Source: a virus. From it: 28,617 nucleotides of DNA. The notes under the pieces were generated by a model, which was not told the origin of the DNA, did no database searches, and saw nothing but the letters and a program-made list of their open reading frames with translations. Made by a program: the position numbers and the translations under genes. The number at the start of each line of letters is the position of its first letter. Within the stretch, counting starts at the first letter, position 1. Where the stretch lies: positions 1 through 28,617 of IMG/VR virus record IMGVR_UViG_3300042890_000826. One strand, given 5' to 3'. Positions 1 to 9,152 of this stretch are shown here, one piece after another.

Positions 1-3
1 AGG

Positions 4-318
4 ATGGCTCTTAGTTTAGTAACCTCTGAGAAGATTATTGATCAAGTTATACAACATCAGTTTGATTCTGCCAATGATGCTCTCAACTTAAACAACACTG
101 TTGAGATATCAGGGTTTGGTAAGTTCTTCTTTAATACAAAGAAAGCAGAGACACATTACAATAAGCTTCTAGCAATGAAGCAAGCATATGAGAATACATT
201 AGCTGACGAATCTATTACAGATAAGAAGAGACATGCTACAGAACAAAGAATGATTACAGTGTTAAAGGATATCAAAACATTAAAACCAAAGATGCATGAG
301 CCTAGGACAGATATATGA
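4..318 (+). CDS. HU/IHF-like small protein, possibly 5'-truncated by the window edge
   Basis: Encodes 104 residues. A helical N-terminal part (about 1-27) is followed by VEISGFGKFFF (about 32-42), which resembles the GFGxF start of the beta-arm in HU/IHF DNA-binding proteins. The rest is a charged, probably coiled helical tail (about 45-100). HU places its GFGTF near residue 46-50, while here it is near 37-41, and the frame stays open to base 1, so the true start may lie upstream of the window. crAss-like phages are known to carry IHF-like genes next to structural genes, which fits this position. The next gene starts inside its 3' end (23-nt overlap). A DNA-architectural role in packaging or replication is inference; the tail is longer than expected for a plain HU fold. 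Confidence 0.6.
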   Translation: MALSLVTSEKIIDQVIQHQFDSANDALNLNNTVEISGFGKFFFNTKKAETHYNKLLAMKQAYENTLADESITDKKRHATEQRMITVLKDIKTLKPKMHEPRTDI

Positions 319-553
319 GGGATGGAAGAATCATCTTCTCCCTGAAGAAAGAAATAAAGCTTTTATAGAATATACAAGCCATTCTAGAACTGCTATATGT
401 GAGGAATGTGACAAGCATTCTTCTAAGCACAAATCAGTGAGACCAGATGCACATTGCACAGAATGTGGATGTACGCTCTCAGCAAAAACAAAATGTTTAA
501 CATGTGAATGTCCATTAAAGAAATGGCTAGCCACAGAACTACCTACAATATGA
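296..553 (+). CDS. Small zinc-knuckle protein (Cys-rich)
   Basis: Encodes 85 residues. The N-terminus MSLGQIYEGWKNHLLP looks like a short helical adaptor. Cys pairs then follow: CEEC (about 35-38), a CTECGC cluster (about 54-59) and CLTCEC (about 68-73), interspersed with His. This is the layout of two small zinc knuckles or one zinc ribbon. The start at 296 gives a 23-nt overlap with the preceding gene, and its TGA overlaps the next ATG (ATGA at 550-553), so it sits in a translationally coupled run leading to the terminase. I recall similar short proteins near terminase genes in Bacteroidota phages, but no function is known to me. A nucleic-acid or protein-docking role in packaging is a guess. 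Confidence 0.8.
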   Translation: MSLGQIYEGWKNHLLPEERNKAFIEYTSHSRTAICEECDKHSSKHKSVRPDAHCTECGCTLSAKTKCLTCECPLKKWLATELPTI

Positions 554-861
554 ACATACGTAAAATCCCTTTAGAACCTCTTATACAAATCCTTCAAGAT
601 CTATTTGAGAATGGAACTGATTTCATTGATATATCAGGAGAACAAAATGCAGAAGGTGATGAGCCAAGAGACATGATAAAAATTTCAATTAAACCTGAAT
701 ATATGATGGATCATGGTGAACCTAGTGATGAGAATATGATTGAGTTCATGGAAGAGGAAATAGAGATGGATTACACAGGTTCATTTGAAGAGAACATTAA
801 ACGTAGCATCAAGGATGATAAGACGTCTTTCTCTGATGAAGATATAGATAATTTAATATAA
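550..861 (+). CDS. Acidic hypothetical protein
   Basis: Encodes 103 residues from the ATG at 550. The frame is open further 5' (to an ATG at 508), but the 550 start is preferred because it forms the ATGA stop/start overlap with the upstream gene and begins MNIRKIPLEPLIQ, a plausible folded N-terminus. The protein is strongly acidic, with runs such as EFMEEEIEMD and a C-terminus ending SDEDIDNLI. It has no Cys cluster, membrane segment or recognisable catalytic motif. Its place in a packed run just before the terminase suggests a small packaging or head-assembly accessory. I do not recognise a family. Confidence 0.75.
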   Translation: MNIRKIPLEPLIQILQDLFENGTDFIDISGEQNAEGDEPRDMIKISIKPEYMMDHGEPSDENMIEFMEEEIEMDYTGSFEENIKRSIKDDKTSFSDEDIDNLI

Positions 862-867
862 GAAGCT

Positions 868-1143
868 ATGGCAAAACCAAACTATCATAGAAAAATTATA
901 CAGCTGTTAGAACGTCTACACAAAGCACATCCTACATATAATATAGGAAGACATTTTGCAACAGCTCTTGATGGTTATCAAGATGTATGGGGAGTGTCTG
1001 ATAAAGAACTTCTCACATCATTACAAAAGTATGAATCAAGCTTGAATATGGATAGAGATCATATAGATGAAGAAGAGATAGATGAGATAATAAAGGATGG
1101 CATGAATTTAAATGTAATATTCCTTGATGAAGAGGAGGACTAA
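868..1143 (+). CDS. Hypothetical protein upstream of terminase
   Basis: Encodes 91 residues. The N-terminal half (KPNYHRKIIQLLERLHKAHP, then IGRHFATALDGYQDVWG) looks like a basic helical bundle; the C-terminal half is acidic (DEEEIDEIIKDG, ending LDEEED). It begins 6 nt after the preceding TAA, and the next gene begins 11 nt after its own stop, so all are probably co-transcribed. The short helical form with a basic N-terminus would be compatible with a DNA- or protein-binding adaptor, but no helix-turn-helix can be called with confidence. No family recognised. Confidence 0.75.
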   Translation: MAKPNYHRKIIQLLERLHKAHPTYNIGRHFATALDGYQDVWGVSDKELLTSLQKYESSLNMDRDHIDEEEIDEIIKDGMNLNVIFLDEEED

Positions 1144-1154
1144 ACAAATACAAA

Positions 1155-1487
1155 ATGGCAATAAAGAAAACTACATACATAAACACAGAGCTTGATTGGG
1201 CTGAGGAACAATTATCAAGCTGGAAACAATACGTTGATGCTAATCCTTTACATACATTGGAGGATAGAATCAAGTGGAAAGAGACCAAAGCTGGTGGAGC
1301 TATGCCTATGGTGATTGCATCTATTGAAGCTCAAGGTAAGTTTGTACAAGAGACAATGAAGAACTACTTAGCTCTCTTAGAACAAGTAGAAAAACTACGT
1401 GAAAAAGAAGAAGCTAAGGTGGTGCCTGTTAGAGGTGGTGTTGAGCTTGGGTCTATGGCAGAGGATTTCTTAAAGGGTAGGAAGTAA
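1155..1487 (+). CDS. Small protein immediately before TerL (candidate small-terminase analogue)
   Basis: Encodes 110 residues, largely helical: a Trp-containing N-terminal part (LDWAEEQLSSWKQYVD), a central segment, and a charged coiled coil (about 60-92, EQVEKLREKEEAKV) ending in a basic tail (FLKGRK). Its TAA shares one base with the TerL ATG (TAATG at 1485-1489), so the two are tightly coupled. In many tailed phages the gene directly before TerL encodes the small terminase subunit, and a helical, oligomerising protein of this size would fit. I see no clear DNA-binding motif, and crAss-like phages lack a well-established TerS, so the role is inferred from position only. Confidence 0.65.
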   Translation: MAIKKTTYINTELDWAEEQLSSWKQYVDANPLHTLEDRIKWKETKAGGAMPMVIASIEAQGKFVQETMKNYLALLEQVEKLREKEEAKVVPVRGGVELGSMAEDFLKGRK

Positions 1488-3511
1488 TGGATGGCCTACA
1501 AAGTATTGATTACAAAGACTGGTTCATCAACCAGAAGAGAGTTCCACAAAAAGACTCAGAAGAGTATAAGGAATTCTATGCTTTCCATAAACAACTGTGT
1601 ATGGATGGTTGTACAATGGGAGGAGTATATATCAATCCTTTTTTATATTGGCATTTAAACTTCTGGAACACAGAGGTGGACATTATAGATGAGAGAGGAC
1701 GTATATCACAGAAATATGCCAACCCATATCTACGTGATAACGAGTGGGTTATTACAACAGAAATAGATAGAGCACAAATAGAAAAGAAAGGCCTAGTTAT
1801 ACTGGGCATTCGTCGTTTGGCTAAGTCAGTAATTGAGAGCAGTTATATAGGTTGGGGAGCTACATTTGATGAGAACTCCCAAAACATTATAGCAGGATTG
1901 AATGCTCCCGATATAAAGCTTATCACAGATAAGATTGACAAAGGATTAAACTTCTTACCAGAAGCATGGAGGTGGCAGAGGGTTGAGGATAATTGGAAAA
2001 ACCAAGTTACTTTAGGGATCAAGACAAAAGCAGGAGAGCGAATCCCCTTTTCTCAGATCCTTATTCGTAACTTAGATGGTGGTAATAACGAGGAAGCAAT
2101 TGCAGGTACTAAACCTAGAAAATTAATTATTGATGAGATTGGTAAAGGAAGTTTCCTCAGAGGACTACAAGCTGCAACTCCAGGTTTTACAACACCATAT
2201 GGTTGGGGATGTAGCCCTATCCTTACAGGTACTGGAGGAGATATGCAGAATTTTATGGATGCTAAATCTCTAATGTTTGATGTAGAGAATTTCAACTTCC
2301 TTACATATAATAACGCTAAAGATGATCAGAGAGTACATGGGCTATTCATATCCCATAAGTACAGAATGGAAGCTAAAGAAGAATCCACATTAGGAGCCTA
2401 TCTTGAACAACCAGCAGATTCTGAATTACACAATGTAAAGATGCTAGTCTCTAATGAAGAGAAAGCAGACAAGATTACAAATGATAACCTTGACAGATTA
2501 AAGAAAGCTGGTGATAGACTAGCTTATTTAAAAGAGAAGATGTATTACCCACAAGAAGTGGATGATATATTCTTGAACGAGGATACAAACATATTTGATA
2601 TAGAAGCTACCAAACGTCAGAAGGCTAGACTATTAGCACAAGAAAGAACAGGAACCCCTGTTATTCTTTATGATGATGGACAAGGAGTGAAACACGAGTT
2701 TACAGACAAGCTACCTATATCAAACTTCCCACTAAAGAATACTGATAACAAAGAAGCTCCTGTAGTGATATATGAGTTTCCAATAGAGAGTCCTCCTTAT
2801 GGATTATATGTAGCAGGGATTGACCCTTATAGACAGGGGAAGTCTGCATATAGCTCATCCTTAGGATCTGTGTATATATACAAACGTATGCATGCTATAT
2901 CAGGAGAGAAGTATCAAGATATGTTTGTTGCTAGCTATTGTGCTAGACCAGAGAAGAAAGAAACATGGGAAGAACAAGCACGTTACCTGATTAAATATTA
3001 CAATGCAAGAGCTCTATGTGAGAATGACGAAATATCCTTTATAGATTACATGATAGCTAAAGGAGATGCTCATTACCTAGAAAGACAACCTGATTGGTTA
3101 AAGGAAATAGTTCCAAATACTACCGTAAGACGAGACTATGGAATACATAGATCTTCTGAGAAAATTAGAGACTTTTTACATGGCTGCCTTAAAAAATATT
3201 CAGAAGAAGTTATACATACAGAGAAAGATGAAGATGGAAACATTAAATCTGAAACAAAAGGTATGTCTAAAATATTTGATCCTGTTCTCCTCGAGGAGAT
3301 GATACAATATAATGAGACAGGCAACTTTGATAGAATCATTGCAGCAGAACTAGCAATAGCTCTAGCAATGAAACTAGATCCAATAATGGGTAAAATAGGG
3401 GGAGAACAAGATGTAAGAATGCAATCAATGTTCACAAAGAACAAAAATAATACTCTGTTCACACCAAGCAGATCAATGTTTAACACACCAAAAAATAAAT
3501 TGTTTAGATAA
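1487..3511 (+). CDS. terL: Terminase large subunit
   Basis: Encodes 674 residues: the ATP-driven DNA-packaging motor and headful nuclease that docks on the portal. ATPase domain: a Walker A-like GIRRLAKS at 107-114, Walker B LIIDEIG at 213-219 (Asp216-Glu217), and a coupling-motif candidate TGTGG at 247-251. C-terminal RNase H-like nuclease: acidic residues in GIDPY (Asp446), CEND (Glu512) and FDRIIAAE (Asp615). The Walker A differs from the textbook GxxxxGKS form in the way usual for TerL. Length and layout match crAss-like TerL proteins. It starts one base inside the stop of the preceding small gene, and the portal follows 1 nt after its own stop. Confidence 0.93.
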   Translation: MDGLQSIDYKDWFINQKRVPQKDSEEYKEFYAFHKQLCMDGCTMGGVYINPFLYWHLNFWNTEVDIIDERGRISQKYANPYLRDNEWVITTEIDRAQIEKKGLVILGIRRLAKSVIESSYIGWGATFDENSQNIIAGLNAPDIKLITDKIDKGLNFLPEAWRWQRVEDNWKNQVTLGIKTKAGERIPFSQILIRNLDGGNNEEAIAGTKPRKLIIDEIGKGSFLRGLQAATPGFTTPYGWGCSPILTGTGGDMQNFMDAKSLMFDVENFNFLTYNNAKDDQRVHGLFISHKYRMEAKEESTLGAYLEQPADSELHNVKMLVSNEEKADKITNDNLDRLKKAGDRLAYLKEKMYYPQEVDDIFLNEDTNIFDIEATKRQKARLLAQERTGTPVILYDDGQGVKHEFTDKLPISNFPLKNTDNKEAPVVIYEFPIESPPYGLYVAGIDPYRQGKSAYSSSLGSVYIYKRMHAISGEKYQDMFVASYCARPEKKETWEEQARYLIKYYNARALCENDEISFIDYMIAKGDAHYLERQPDWLKEIVPNTTVRRDYGIHRSSEKIRDFLHGCLKKYSEEVIHTEKDEDGNIKSETKGMSKIFDPVLLEEMIQYNETGNFDRIIAAELAIALAMKLDPIMGKIGGEQDVRMQSMFTKNKNNTLFTPSRSMFNTPKNKLFR

Positions 3512-3512
3512 C

Positions 3513-6098
3513 ATGGCAATAATTAGATATACAAAAGATGCTACCATACGGTATGCCTACTTAAACATCTTTCCTGATCAGTTCAAGACAGAGAAAGAAA
3601 AGCAAGATGAGAGTTGGATTAAGAACACAATGGATTATTTTTCCAACAAGGCTTATGCTGAGTATATGAAGAACAGAGATACGTTTGTAAAGAACTATGA
3701 TCTTATGAAGGGTATTCTACGTATGGAAGATTTCTATCAAGAACCAGAGGTGAGAAGCTTTACAGATGTTCTTACAGCAGATCTAGAACTCCCTGCTTAT
3801 GTGAAACATTATTCCATTGTCACAACACCTATTAATGAATTAGTAGGAGAGATATCAAAAAGACCTGATACATTCAGAGTGAAAGCTTTTGATGATGATA
3901 GTAAATCAGAAGAGCTTCAGTTCAAGACTGATACATTACAAGAATATGTAATTAGTCAAGTGAAGCAACAATTAACTGCAAAAGCTGCAATGCAAGGAGA
4001 AGAAATAGAACCTGAGCAATTAGAGCAAATGACTATGGAACAAGTTAAGGATCAACTTGACAGCTATACATCTATAGCTGAGAAGTGGGCTAACCATGTT
4101 CTTACATGTCAGAAAGCTGAATTCAATCTTAAAGAAAAGAGTGAAGATGCATTTAGAGATATGTTAATATCTGCTAGAGAGTTCTATCATATATATGAAG
4201 ACAACTCTAAGTTAGGATTTAACATTGAAGTGGCTAATCCAAAGAACACTTGGTTCTTAAGCACACCAGATAGAAAGTATATATCAGATCCAACAGGTAG
4301 AGCACAAGGTGCATATGCTGCTGGTACTGTGACAGTTATGGAACTATCTGAGATTATTGAATCTATTCCTGATCTTACTAAAGAAGAAATAGATCACCTT
4401 AGATCATCATTACAAGATTATGGATTGATCAATGTACGTGAATCTAATCTTGGTAATCCTAATGCTCCAGAAGGACAAGACTCTGTGCAGTATGATACAT
4501 TTGACCCTCTTGTTCTACAAACAAGAATGATGATAGAGAGTGAAATGAAAGAGAACAATGATGGACTTAAAGATTTCTTAGGGCTAACAAACAATGTTAG
4601 TTCATTTGGATATAAATATGTTGTTGTAAGAAGCTATTGGATATCTAAAAAGAAAATAGGTAAACTTATATATACAGATGAAATGGGTAACGAGCAATCA
4701 ATGCTTGTTGATGAATCGTATAAATCAGGAACTATTCCTACACAAGAATCATTAGAATGGGGATGGATTAACCAATGGTATCAAGGAACTAAAATTGGTC
4801 CAGATATATATCATATCAAACCATTTAAACTATTGAACTATTGTCCTATTATAGGTACTGTGCATGAGGTGAAGAACACAGAGGCTAAATCTCTTGTTGA
4901 TCTTATGAAACCTTTCCAAGTGATATATAATGTATGTATGAATCAGCTTTACAAACTACTTGAGAAAGAGGTTGGTAAGGTGCAACTTATGTCATTGAGA
5001 CACATTCCTATTCCTAAAGATGGAGATGCACAAGATGCTCTTGATATATGGGAAATGGAAGCACGTAATAGAGGAGTGGTGTTTATTGATGATAGTCCAG
5101 AGAACATGAAGAGCCCTAGCTCATTCAATCAATTTACAGCTCTTGATCTTACACGTACACAAGAGATACAATCTAGATATAATCTTGCTATGCAGATTAA
5201 ACAAGAGTGTTGGGAACTTGTAGGTATGTCTAAACAACGTATGGGGTCTGTTTCTGCCTCTGAAAGTGCTACAGGTACTAACACTGCGATGCAACAGAGT
5301 TATTCTCAAACAGAGCCTCTATTCGTGGCACATGAGTATGTGATGGGACAGTTGTATCAAAGTATTATAGATGCTGCTCTTTATGTAGAATCATCTAAAC
5401 CACAATCTACATTATCATATATTACATCTGAAGGAGAGTCTGCATTTGTACAAGTGAATGGAACAGATCTTAGATTTAGAGATTTGAAAGTGTTCCTTAC
5501 TAACAGACCAGAAGATACACAAATGTTTAATGAGCTTAGACAATTGTCTCAAGCTATTATACAAAATGGTGGCACACTTTATGATGTTGTTGAACTATAC
5601 AGCTCTAAATCACAAAGAGATCTTAAGAAAACATTCAAAGATCTTAGAGATAGACAGGTTGCACAACAAGAACAAGCTAACCAATTGCAACAACAACAAT
5701 TGCAACAACAACAAGAACAGGCTCAAGCTCAATTACAACAGCAAGCTCAACTTGCTCAAGAGCAACAAGCTAATAATGATTACCAAAAAGAACTTGATAG
5801 ACTATCTAAAGAAAAGATTGCCATTATACAAGCTACAGGATTTGGTAATGTTGAGAGTGAAGATGTTAATGCTAATGCTATTCCTGATGTATTAGAAATG
5901 AGTAAACTTACACAAGCTGAAAATAAAGCTAACAAAGACTATGGATTAAAGATGGCTGATATTCAATCTAAGAATAAACAAGCTAGCGATAAAATGTCTA
6001 TAGAAAAAGAGAAATTAGCAGTGCAAAGAGAGAATATGGCAAATGACTTAGCAGTTGCAAAGGAGAATGCTAAGGGTAGAAATAACAAAAAAGGTTAA
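3513..6098 (+). CDS. Portal protein with Gln-rich C-terminal tail
   Basis: Encodes 861 residues. It is called portal from its position directly after TerL and before scaffold and capsid genes, its size (typical for crAss-like and P22-type portals) and its helical, acidic character. The dodecameric portal forms the DNA-entry vertex and binds TerL and later the neck rings. The C-terminal part (about 710-861) is coiled-coil-like and holds a Gln-rich tract near residues 716-760 encoded by dense CAA codons. By analogy with P22 it could extend the barrel into the capsid; that is inference. No frameshift is seen, and the alternative open frame over the CAA tract is a composition artefact. An RNA hairpin lies 7 nt after its stop. 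Confidence 0.88.
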   Translation: MAIIRYTKDATIRYAYLNIFPDQFKTEKEKQDESWIKNTMDYFSNKAYAEYMKNRDTFVKNYDLMKGILRMEDFYQEPEVRSFTDVLTADLELPAYVKHYSIVTTPINELVGEISKRPDTFRVKAFDDDSKSEELQFKTDTLQEYVISQVKQQLTAKAAMQGEEIEPEQLEQMTMEQVKDQLDSYTSIAEKWANHVLTCQKAEFNLKEKSEDAFRDMLISAREFYHIYEDNSKLGFNIEVANPKNTWFLSTPDRKYISDPTGRAQGAYAAGTVTVMELSEIIESIPDLTKEEIDHLRSSLQDYGLINVRESNLGNPNAPEGQDSVQYDTFDPLVLQTRMMIESEMKENNDGLKDFLGLTNNVSSFGYKYVVVRSYWISKKKIGKLIYTDEMGNEQSMLVDESYKSGTIPTQESLEWGWINQWYQGTKIGPDIYHIKPFKLLNYCPIIGTVHEVKNTEAKSLVDLMKPFQVIYNVCMNQLYKLLEKEVGKVQLMSLRHIPIPKDGDAQDALDIWEMEARNRGVVFIDDSPENMKSPSSFNQFTALDLTRTQEIQSRYNLAMQIKQECWELVGMSKQRMGSVSASESATGTNTAMQQSYSQTEPLFVAHEYVMGQLYQSIIDAALYVESSKPQSTLSYITSEGESAFVQVNGTDLRFRDLKVFLTNRPEDTQMFNELRQLSQAIIQNGGTLYDVVELYSSKSQRDLKKTFKDLRDRQVAQQEQANQLQQQQLQQQQEQAQAQLQQQAQLAQEQQANNDYQKELDRLSKEKIAIIQATGFGNVESEDVNANAIPDVLEMSKLTQAENKANKDYGLKMADIQSKNKQASDKMSIEKEKLAVQRENMANDLAVAKENAKGRNNKKG

Positions 6099-6105
6099 AA
6101 AAGTT

Positions 6106-6121
6106 CTCCTCTTCGGAGGAG
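6106..6121 (+). other. UUCG-capped hairpin after portal gene
   Basis: CTCCTC-TTCG-GAGGAG forms a perfect 6-bp stem with the extra-stable cUUCGg tetraloop. On the + strand it is followed by an A-run, not a U-run, so it is not a classical terminator there. Read on the - strand, the stem is followed by AACTTTTTT, which would suit a terminator, but no - strand gene is present. It may protect the 3' end of the packaging transcript or set an RNA-processing boundary between portal and capsid transcripts. Confidence 0.6.
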
Positions 6122-6177
6122 TAAAAAATATTAATGCTATATTATCAACAAAATTGAACCACATTGACTGATAATGC

Positions 6178-6208
6178 TTTGATATTCAAAACTCTTATTC
6201 TACATTTA
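6178..6208 (+). promoter_or_regulatory. Candidate Bacteroidota-type promoter for scaffold/capsid genes
   Basis: TTTG (6178-6181), a 19-nt spacer, then TACATTTA (6201-6208) matches the Bacteroidota -33 TTTG / -7 TAnnTTTG pattern except for the last base. It lies 34 nt before the start of the scaffold-like gene, in the only sizeable gap between portal and capsid genes and just after the UUCG hairpin. The candidate upstream of the phosphoesterase gene has the same TAnnTTTA form. Function is inferred from sequence only. Confidence 0.45.
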
Positions 6209-6241
6209 CACTAAATAAACCAAACACAAATACAACTACAT

Positions 6242-7504
6242 ATGGCTGACAATTTAGAAACTATGGGAAACTTTAGTATCCAAGATACTATGGAAATGGG
6301 AATGGGTAACCAAGAACTATTAAATGACTTGTTTTCCCCTGAGACAGCATCCTCTAATCCAGAAGATGTAACTCCTATTATCAATGAAGCTGCTGCACCT
6401 GCTGCACCTGCTAAACCAGAAGTTACAAAAGGTAAGGACATTGTTCCTCCTAAGAGCGTTGATGGTAAAACAGATGAAGAGAAACTAGAAGGACAATCAA
6501 TGATCTCTGATTTCCTAAGTGATAATCCTGATGAAGATGAGGATGAGGAAGAAGCTCCAGTATCAAAAGTTGCAAAATCTGCAACTGTTGATAATGATGA
6601 TGCTGAGGATGAACCAGAAACAACACAATTCACAGCTCTTGCTAATGACCTATATAAACTAGGAGTGTTTACATCTGATGATGATACGCAAGAACCAGTT
6701 TCTACAGCAGAAGAATTCTTAGAAAGATTTAATGAAGAAAAGAAAAAAGGTGCTAGTGAAATAGTACAAAACTTCATAGGACAATTTGGAGAAGATTATC
6801 AAGAAGCTTTTGATGCCATATTTGTAAAAGGAGTTGATCCAAAAGATTACTTCACTACATATAATAATGTTGTTGGATTTGCTGAGATGGATCTTTCTGA
6901 TGAGAGTAATCAAGTTAGAATAATGAAACAAGCTCTAACTAATCAAGGGTTTGATCCAGAAGATATAGAAACAGAAGTTGAAAGACTTAAAAACTATGGT
7001 GACTTAGAAAGCGTTGCAACTAAAAACCACAAGGTGTTAGTTAAAAAAGAAGCAGCTAAGTTACAAGAACTAGAAGATAAATCTGCAGCTGAGCTACAAC
7101 AAAAAGCTCAAGTCAGAAATCAATATATAAGCAATGTGCAATCCATCTTAAATGATAAGGTGAAAGCAAAAGAGTTTGATGGTATTCCTATCAATCCAAA
7201 ATTAGCTAGCGAACTACAAGACTTCTTATTAGTAGATAAGTGGAAAACTCCATCAGGAGAAACTCTTACAGACTTTGATCGTGCTATTCTTGATATGAAA
7301 AGACCTGAGAACCACGCAATGAAAGTTAAGGTGGGTCTTATCTTGAAGATGTTAGAAAAAGATCCTACATTATCAGCTATACAAAGAACAGGTGTTACGA
7401 AGAAATCTAACGAACTGTTTGGAGAAGTTGCAAGACAAGTTACCAAAGCTAAGAGCACTGGTACAGGAGCAAGTAGTGTTAATACAAAATCGTGGTTTCA
7501 ATAA
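6242..7504 (+). CDS. Scaffold-like / capsid-assembly protein
   Basis: Encodes 420 residues. The N-terminal third is disordered and very acidic, with Ala/Pro-rich stretches (AAAPAAPAKP) and DEDEDEEE near residue 100. A helical, coiled-coil-rich middle (about 150-310) follows, then a basic Lys-rich C-terminus ending in a Ser/Thr/Gly tail (TGTGASSVNTKSWFQ). This architecture, between portal and major capsid protein, is that expected of an internal scaffold or capsid-assembly chaperone. No protease motif is visible. The leader is A-rich with no Shine-Dalgarno sequence, as usual in Bacteroidota. It could instead be an ejected cargo protein. The capsid gene follows 29 nt later. Confidence 0.7.
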   Translation: MADNLETMGNFSIQDTMEMGMGNQELLNDLFSPETASSNPEDVTPIINEAAAPAAPAKPEVTKGKDIVPPKSVDGKTDEEKLEGQSMISDFLSDNPDEDEDEEEAPVSKVAKSATVDNDDAEDEPETTQFTALANDLYKLGVFTSDDDTQEPVSTAEEFLERFNEEKKKGASEIVQNFIGQFGEDYQEAFDAIFVKGVDPKDYFTTYNNVVGFAEMDLSDESNQVRIMKQALTNQGFDPEDIETEVERLKNYGDLESVATKNHKVLVKKEAAKLQELEDKSAAELQQKAQVRNQYISNVQSILNDKVKAKEFDGIPINPKLASELQDFLLVDKWKTPSGETLTDFDRAILDMKRPENHAMKVKVGLILKMLEKDPTLSAIQRTGVTKKSNELFGEVARQVTKAKSTGTGASSVNTKSWFQ

Positions 7505-7533
7505 CAAATTAATAATTAATAAATTCAAATAAA

Positions 7534-9096
7534 ATGGCAGTTCAAACAATCCCTGGGTTAACTGGTTTTCAATATGCTCGTGTAGCGTCTATGGACAAAC
7601 GTGCAGTAGGTAAACTTACAGACTCGAATCACTTGGAAAGTTTTCACTCTACTGAGCCTGCGGACTATGACAAAAAAATCATCAGTCTTTATACCCAGAG
7701 CTCATTGTACAGTAATGACTTTCTTGACATGATCAACAAAAGCACACCTTATTACATAGATAATAATAGTGATGCATGGAAATGGCAAGTAGCAGTTCCT
7801 TACAAATTCCCAAAAATTATTGACATTCCTGTTTCTACACAAGATTTGATCGATACTGGTAAAACTGGTATTGATGGTCAAGAATTCCAATTAGTATTAG
7901 ATACTAATGAGTTCTCTAAAAACGCTATCGTTTCTGTAGGTACTCGTCAGTATGGTCCACGTTTCTACGTGATCAAAGATCCTATGCCTTGGAATGCAGG
8001 ATATTTGTACTCATTCACTCTTGTGACTGACAACCCTACTGTTGATTTCGTTAATCCTTTGTTCTTACAATATGGTATCGAACTTGAATTAGTTGATGCA
8101 GCTATTGGAGAATTTGATCAAGACTTATTAGGTCTTCCAAGATTAGGTGAGCAAATCACAATGTTTGAATCTTTAGGTTCTGCATATGGATATGAGCACA
8201 AAATCACAGAATGGGCTGATGATAAAATGATGAAAGATGCTTCAGGTAAAGCTCTTGACATTTTGGTATATGCTCCACAAAGACGTAACCAATTACCTTT
8301 AACTCGTAATGATGTTAAATGGGAACCGTTCATTGAGTTCTGGATGCGTAAATCTATGTTGGAATTGAAAGTTAAACGTATGATCTGGGCTAAACCAGGT
8401 ACAGTTAAAACTAACGGTTCTAAACAAGAAGTTAAACGTACATCTGCAGGTGTTTACCACAGAATGCGTAATAATGGTAACTTAGTACAATACAACAGAG
8501 GTGAATTCTCTGCTAACTTGATTCGTTCAGTATTTGGTGATCTTTTCTACAGAAGAGTGGATGTTAAAGACAGACGAGTTAAAATGTACACTAACGAAGC
8601 TGGATTCGATGTATTCCAACAAGCTTTGAAAACTGATGCATTAAATTCAGGTCTTACATTTATGGCAGATTCTGGAAACAGATATATGCAAGGTGAAGGA
8701 CAGCACATCACTTACAACTTTGCATTTGATGCAATGGTTACACGTGAGACTGGTCGTGTTGAACTTATTCACTTGAAAGAATTAGATTTACCACAAACTA
8801 ACCTAGAGTTTGGACAAAACAAAAAATCTACTCCAGTATTTATGGTGTTTGATGTTTCTCCAATGGGTGATGGTTCTATGGTAAATAACATTAGAGAAGT
8901 ACGTATGAAAGGTGCTCCTTCTATGACTTGGGGTTATATTGATGGTACTCGTCACCACTTAGGTTTTGCTAAGTCTCAAGGTATGAGTTCAGCTAACAAA
9001 TTTCCAGGATATGAAATTTGGATGAAAGACAGATGTGATGTATTCATCGAAGATTTGTCAAGAACTGTGTTGATCGAGGAAATCCCACAATTCTAA
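7534..9096 (+). CDS. Major capsid protein
   Basis: Encodes 520 residues, the expected size for a crAss-like major capsid protein of HK97-type fold. It lies after the scaffold-like gene in the standard head-gene order. Its codon choice differs from its neighbours: many Arg codons are CGT and many Asn codons AAC, whereas surrounding genes favour AGA and AAT. This pattern suggests selection for high expression and supports its being the most abundant virion protein. Features such as GTRQYGPRFYVIKDPMPW (about 136-153) and a beta-rich C-terminal half fit a capsid shell protein. I recognise the overall pattern but cannot verify the fold here. A 13-bp hairpin lies about 55 nt beyond its stop. Confidence 0.85.
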   Translation: MAVQTIPGLTGFQYARVASMDKRAVGKLTDSNHLESFHSTEPADYDKKIISLYTQSSLYSNDFLDMINKSTPYYIDNNSDAWKWQVAVPYKFPKIIDIPVSTQDLIDTGKTGIDGQEFQLVLDTNEFSKNAIVSVGTRQYGPRFYVIKDPMPWNAGYLYSFTLVTDNPTVDFVNPLFLQYGIELELVDAAIGEFDQDLLGLPRLGEQITMFESLGSAYGYEHKITEWADDKMMKDASGKALDILVYAPQRRNQLPLTRNDVKWEPFIEFWMRKSMLELKVKRMIWAKPGTVKTNGSKQEVKRTSAGVYHRMRNNGNLVQYNRGEFSANLIRSVFGDLFYRRVDVKDRRVKMYTNEAGFDVFQQALKTDALNSGLTFMADSGNRYMQGEGQHITYNFAFDAMVTRETGRVELIHLKELDLPQTNLEFGQNKKSTPVFMVFDVSPMGDGSMVNNIREVRMKGAPSMTWGYIDGTRHHLGFAKSQGMSSANKFPGYEIWMKDRCDVFIEDLSRTVLIEEIPQF

Positions 9097-9152
9097 TAAT
9101 AATAGTAGACGTACAGCTTCCCATTATAGAACAGCTTATGTCTCTTTTTTCC

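Noticed and set aside
5530-5895. Alternative + strand frame of 121 codons within the portal gene
   Set aside because: It reads CAA repeats as Asn/Thr-type runs and reflects low-complexity composition; there is no start context and it lies fully inside a convincing gene.
6211-6777. Long - strand open frame of 188 codons opposite the scaffold-like gene
   Set aside because: It is Ser-rich because it mirrors the acidic Asp/Glu codons of the + strand gene, has no leader of its own, and all other supported genes lie on the + strand.
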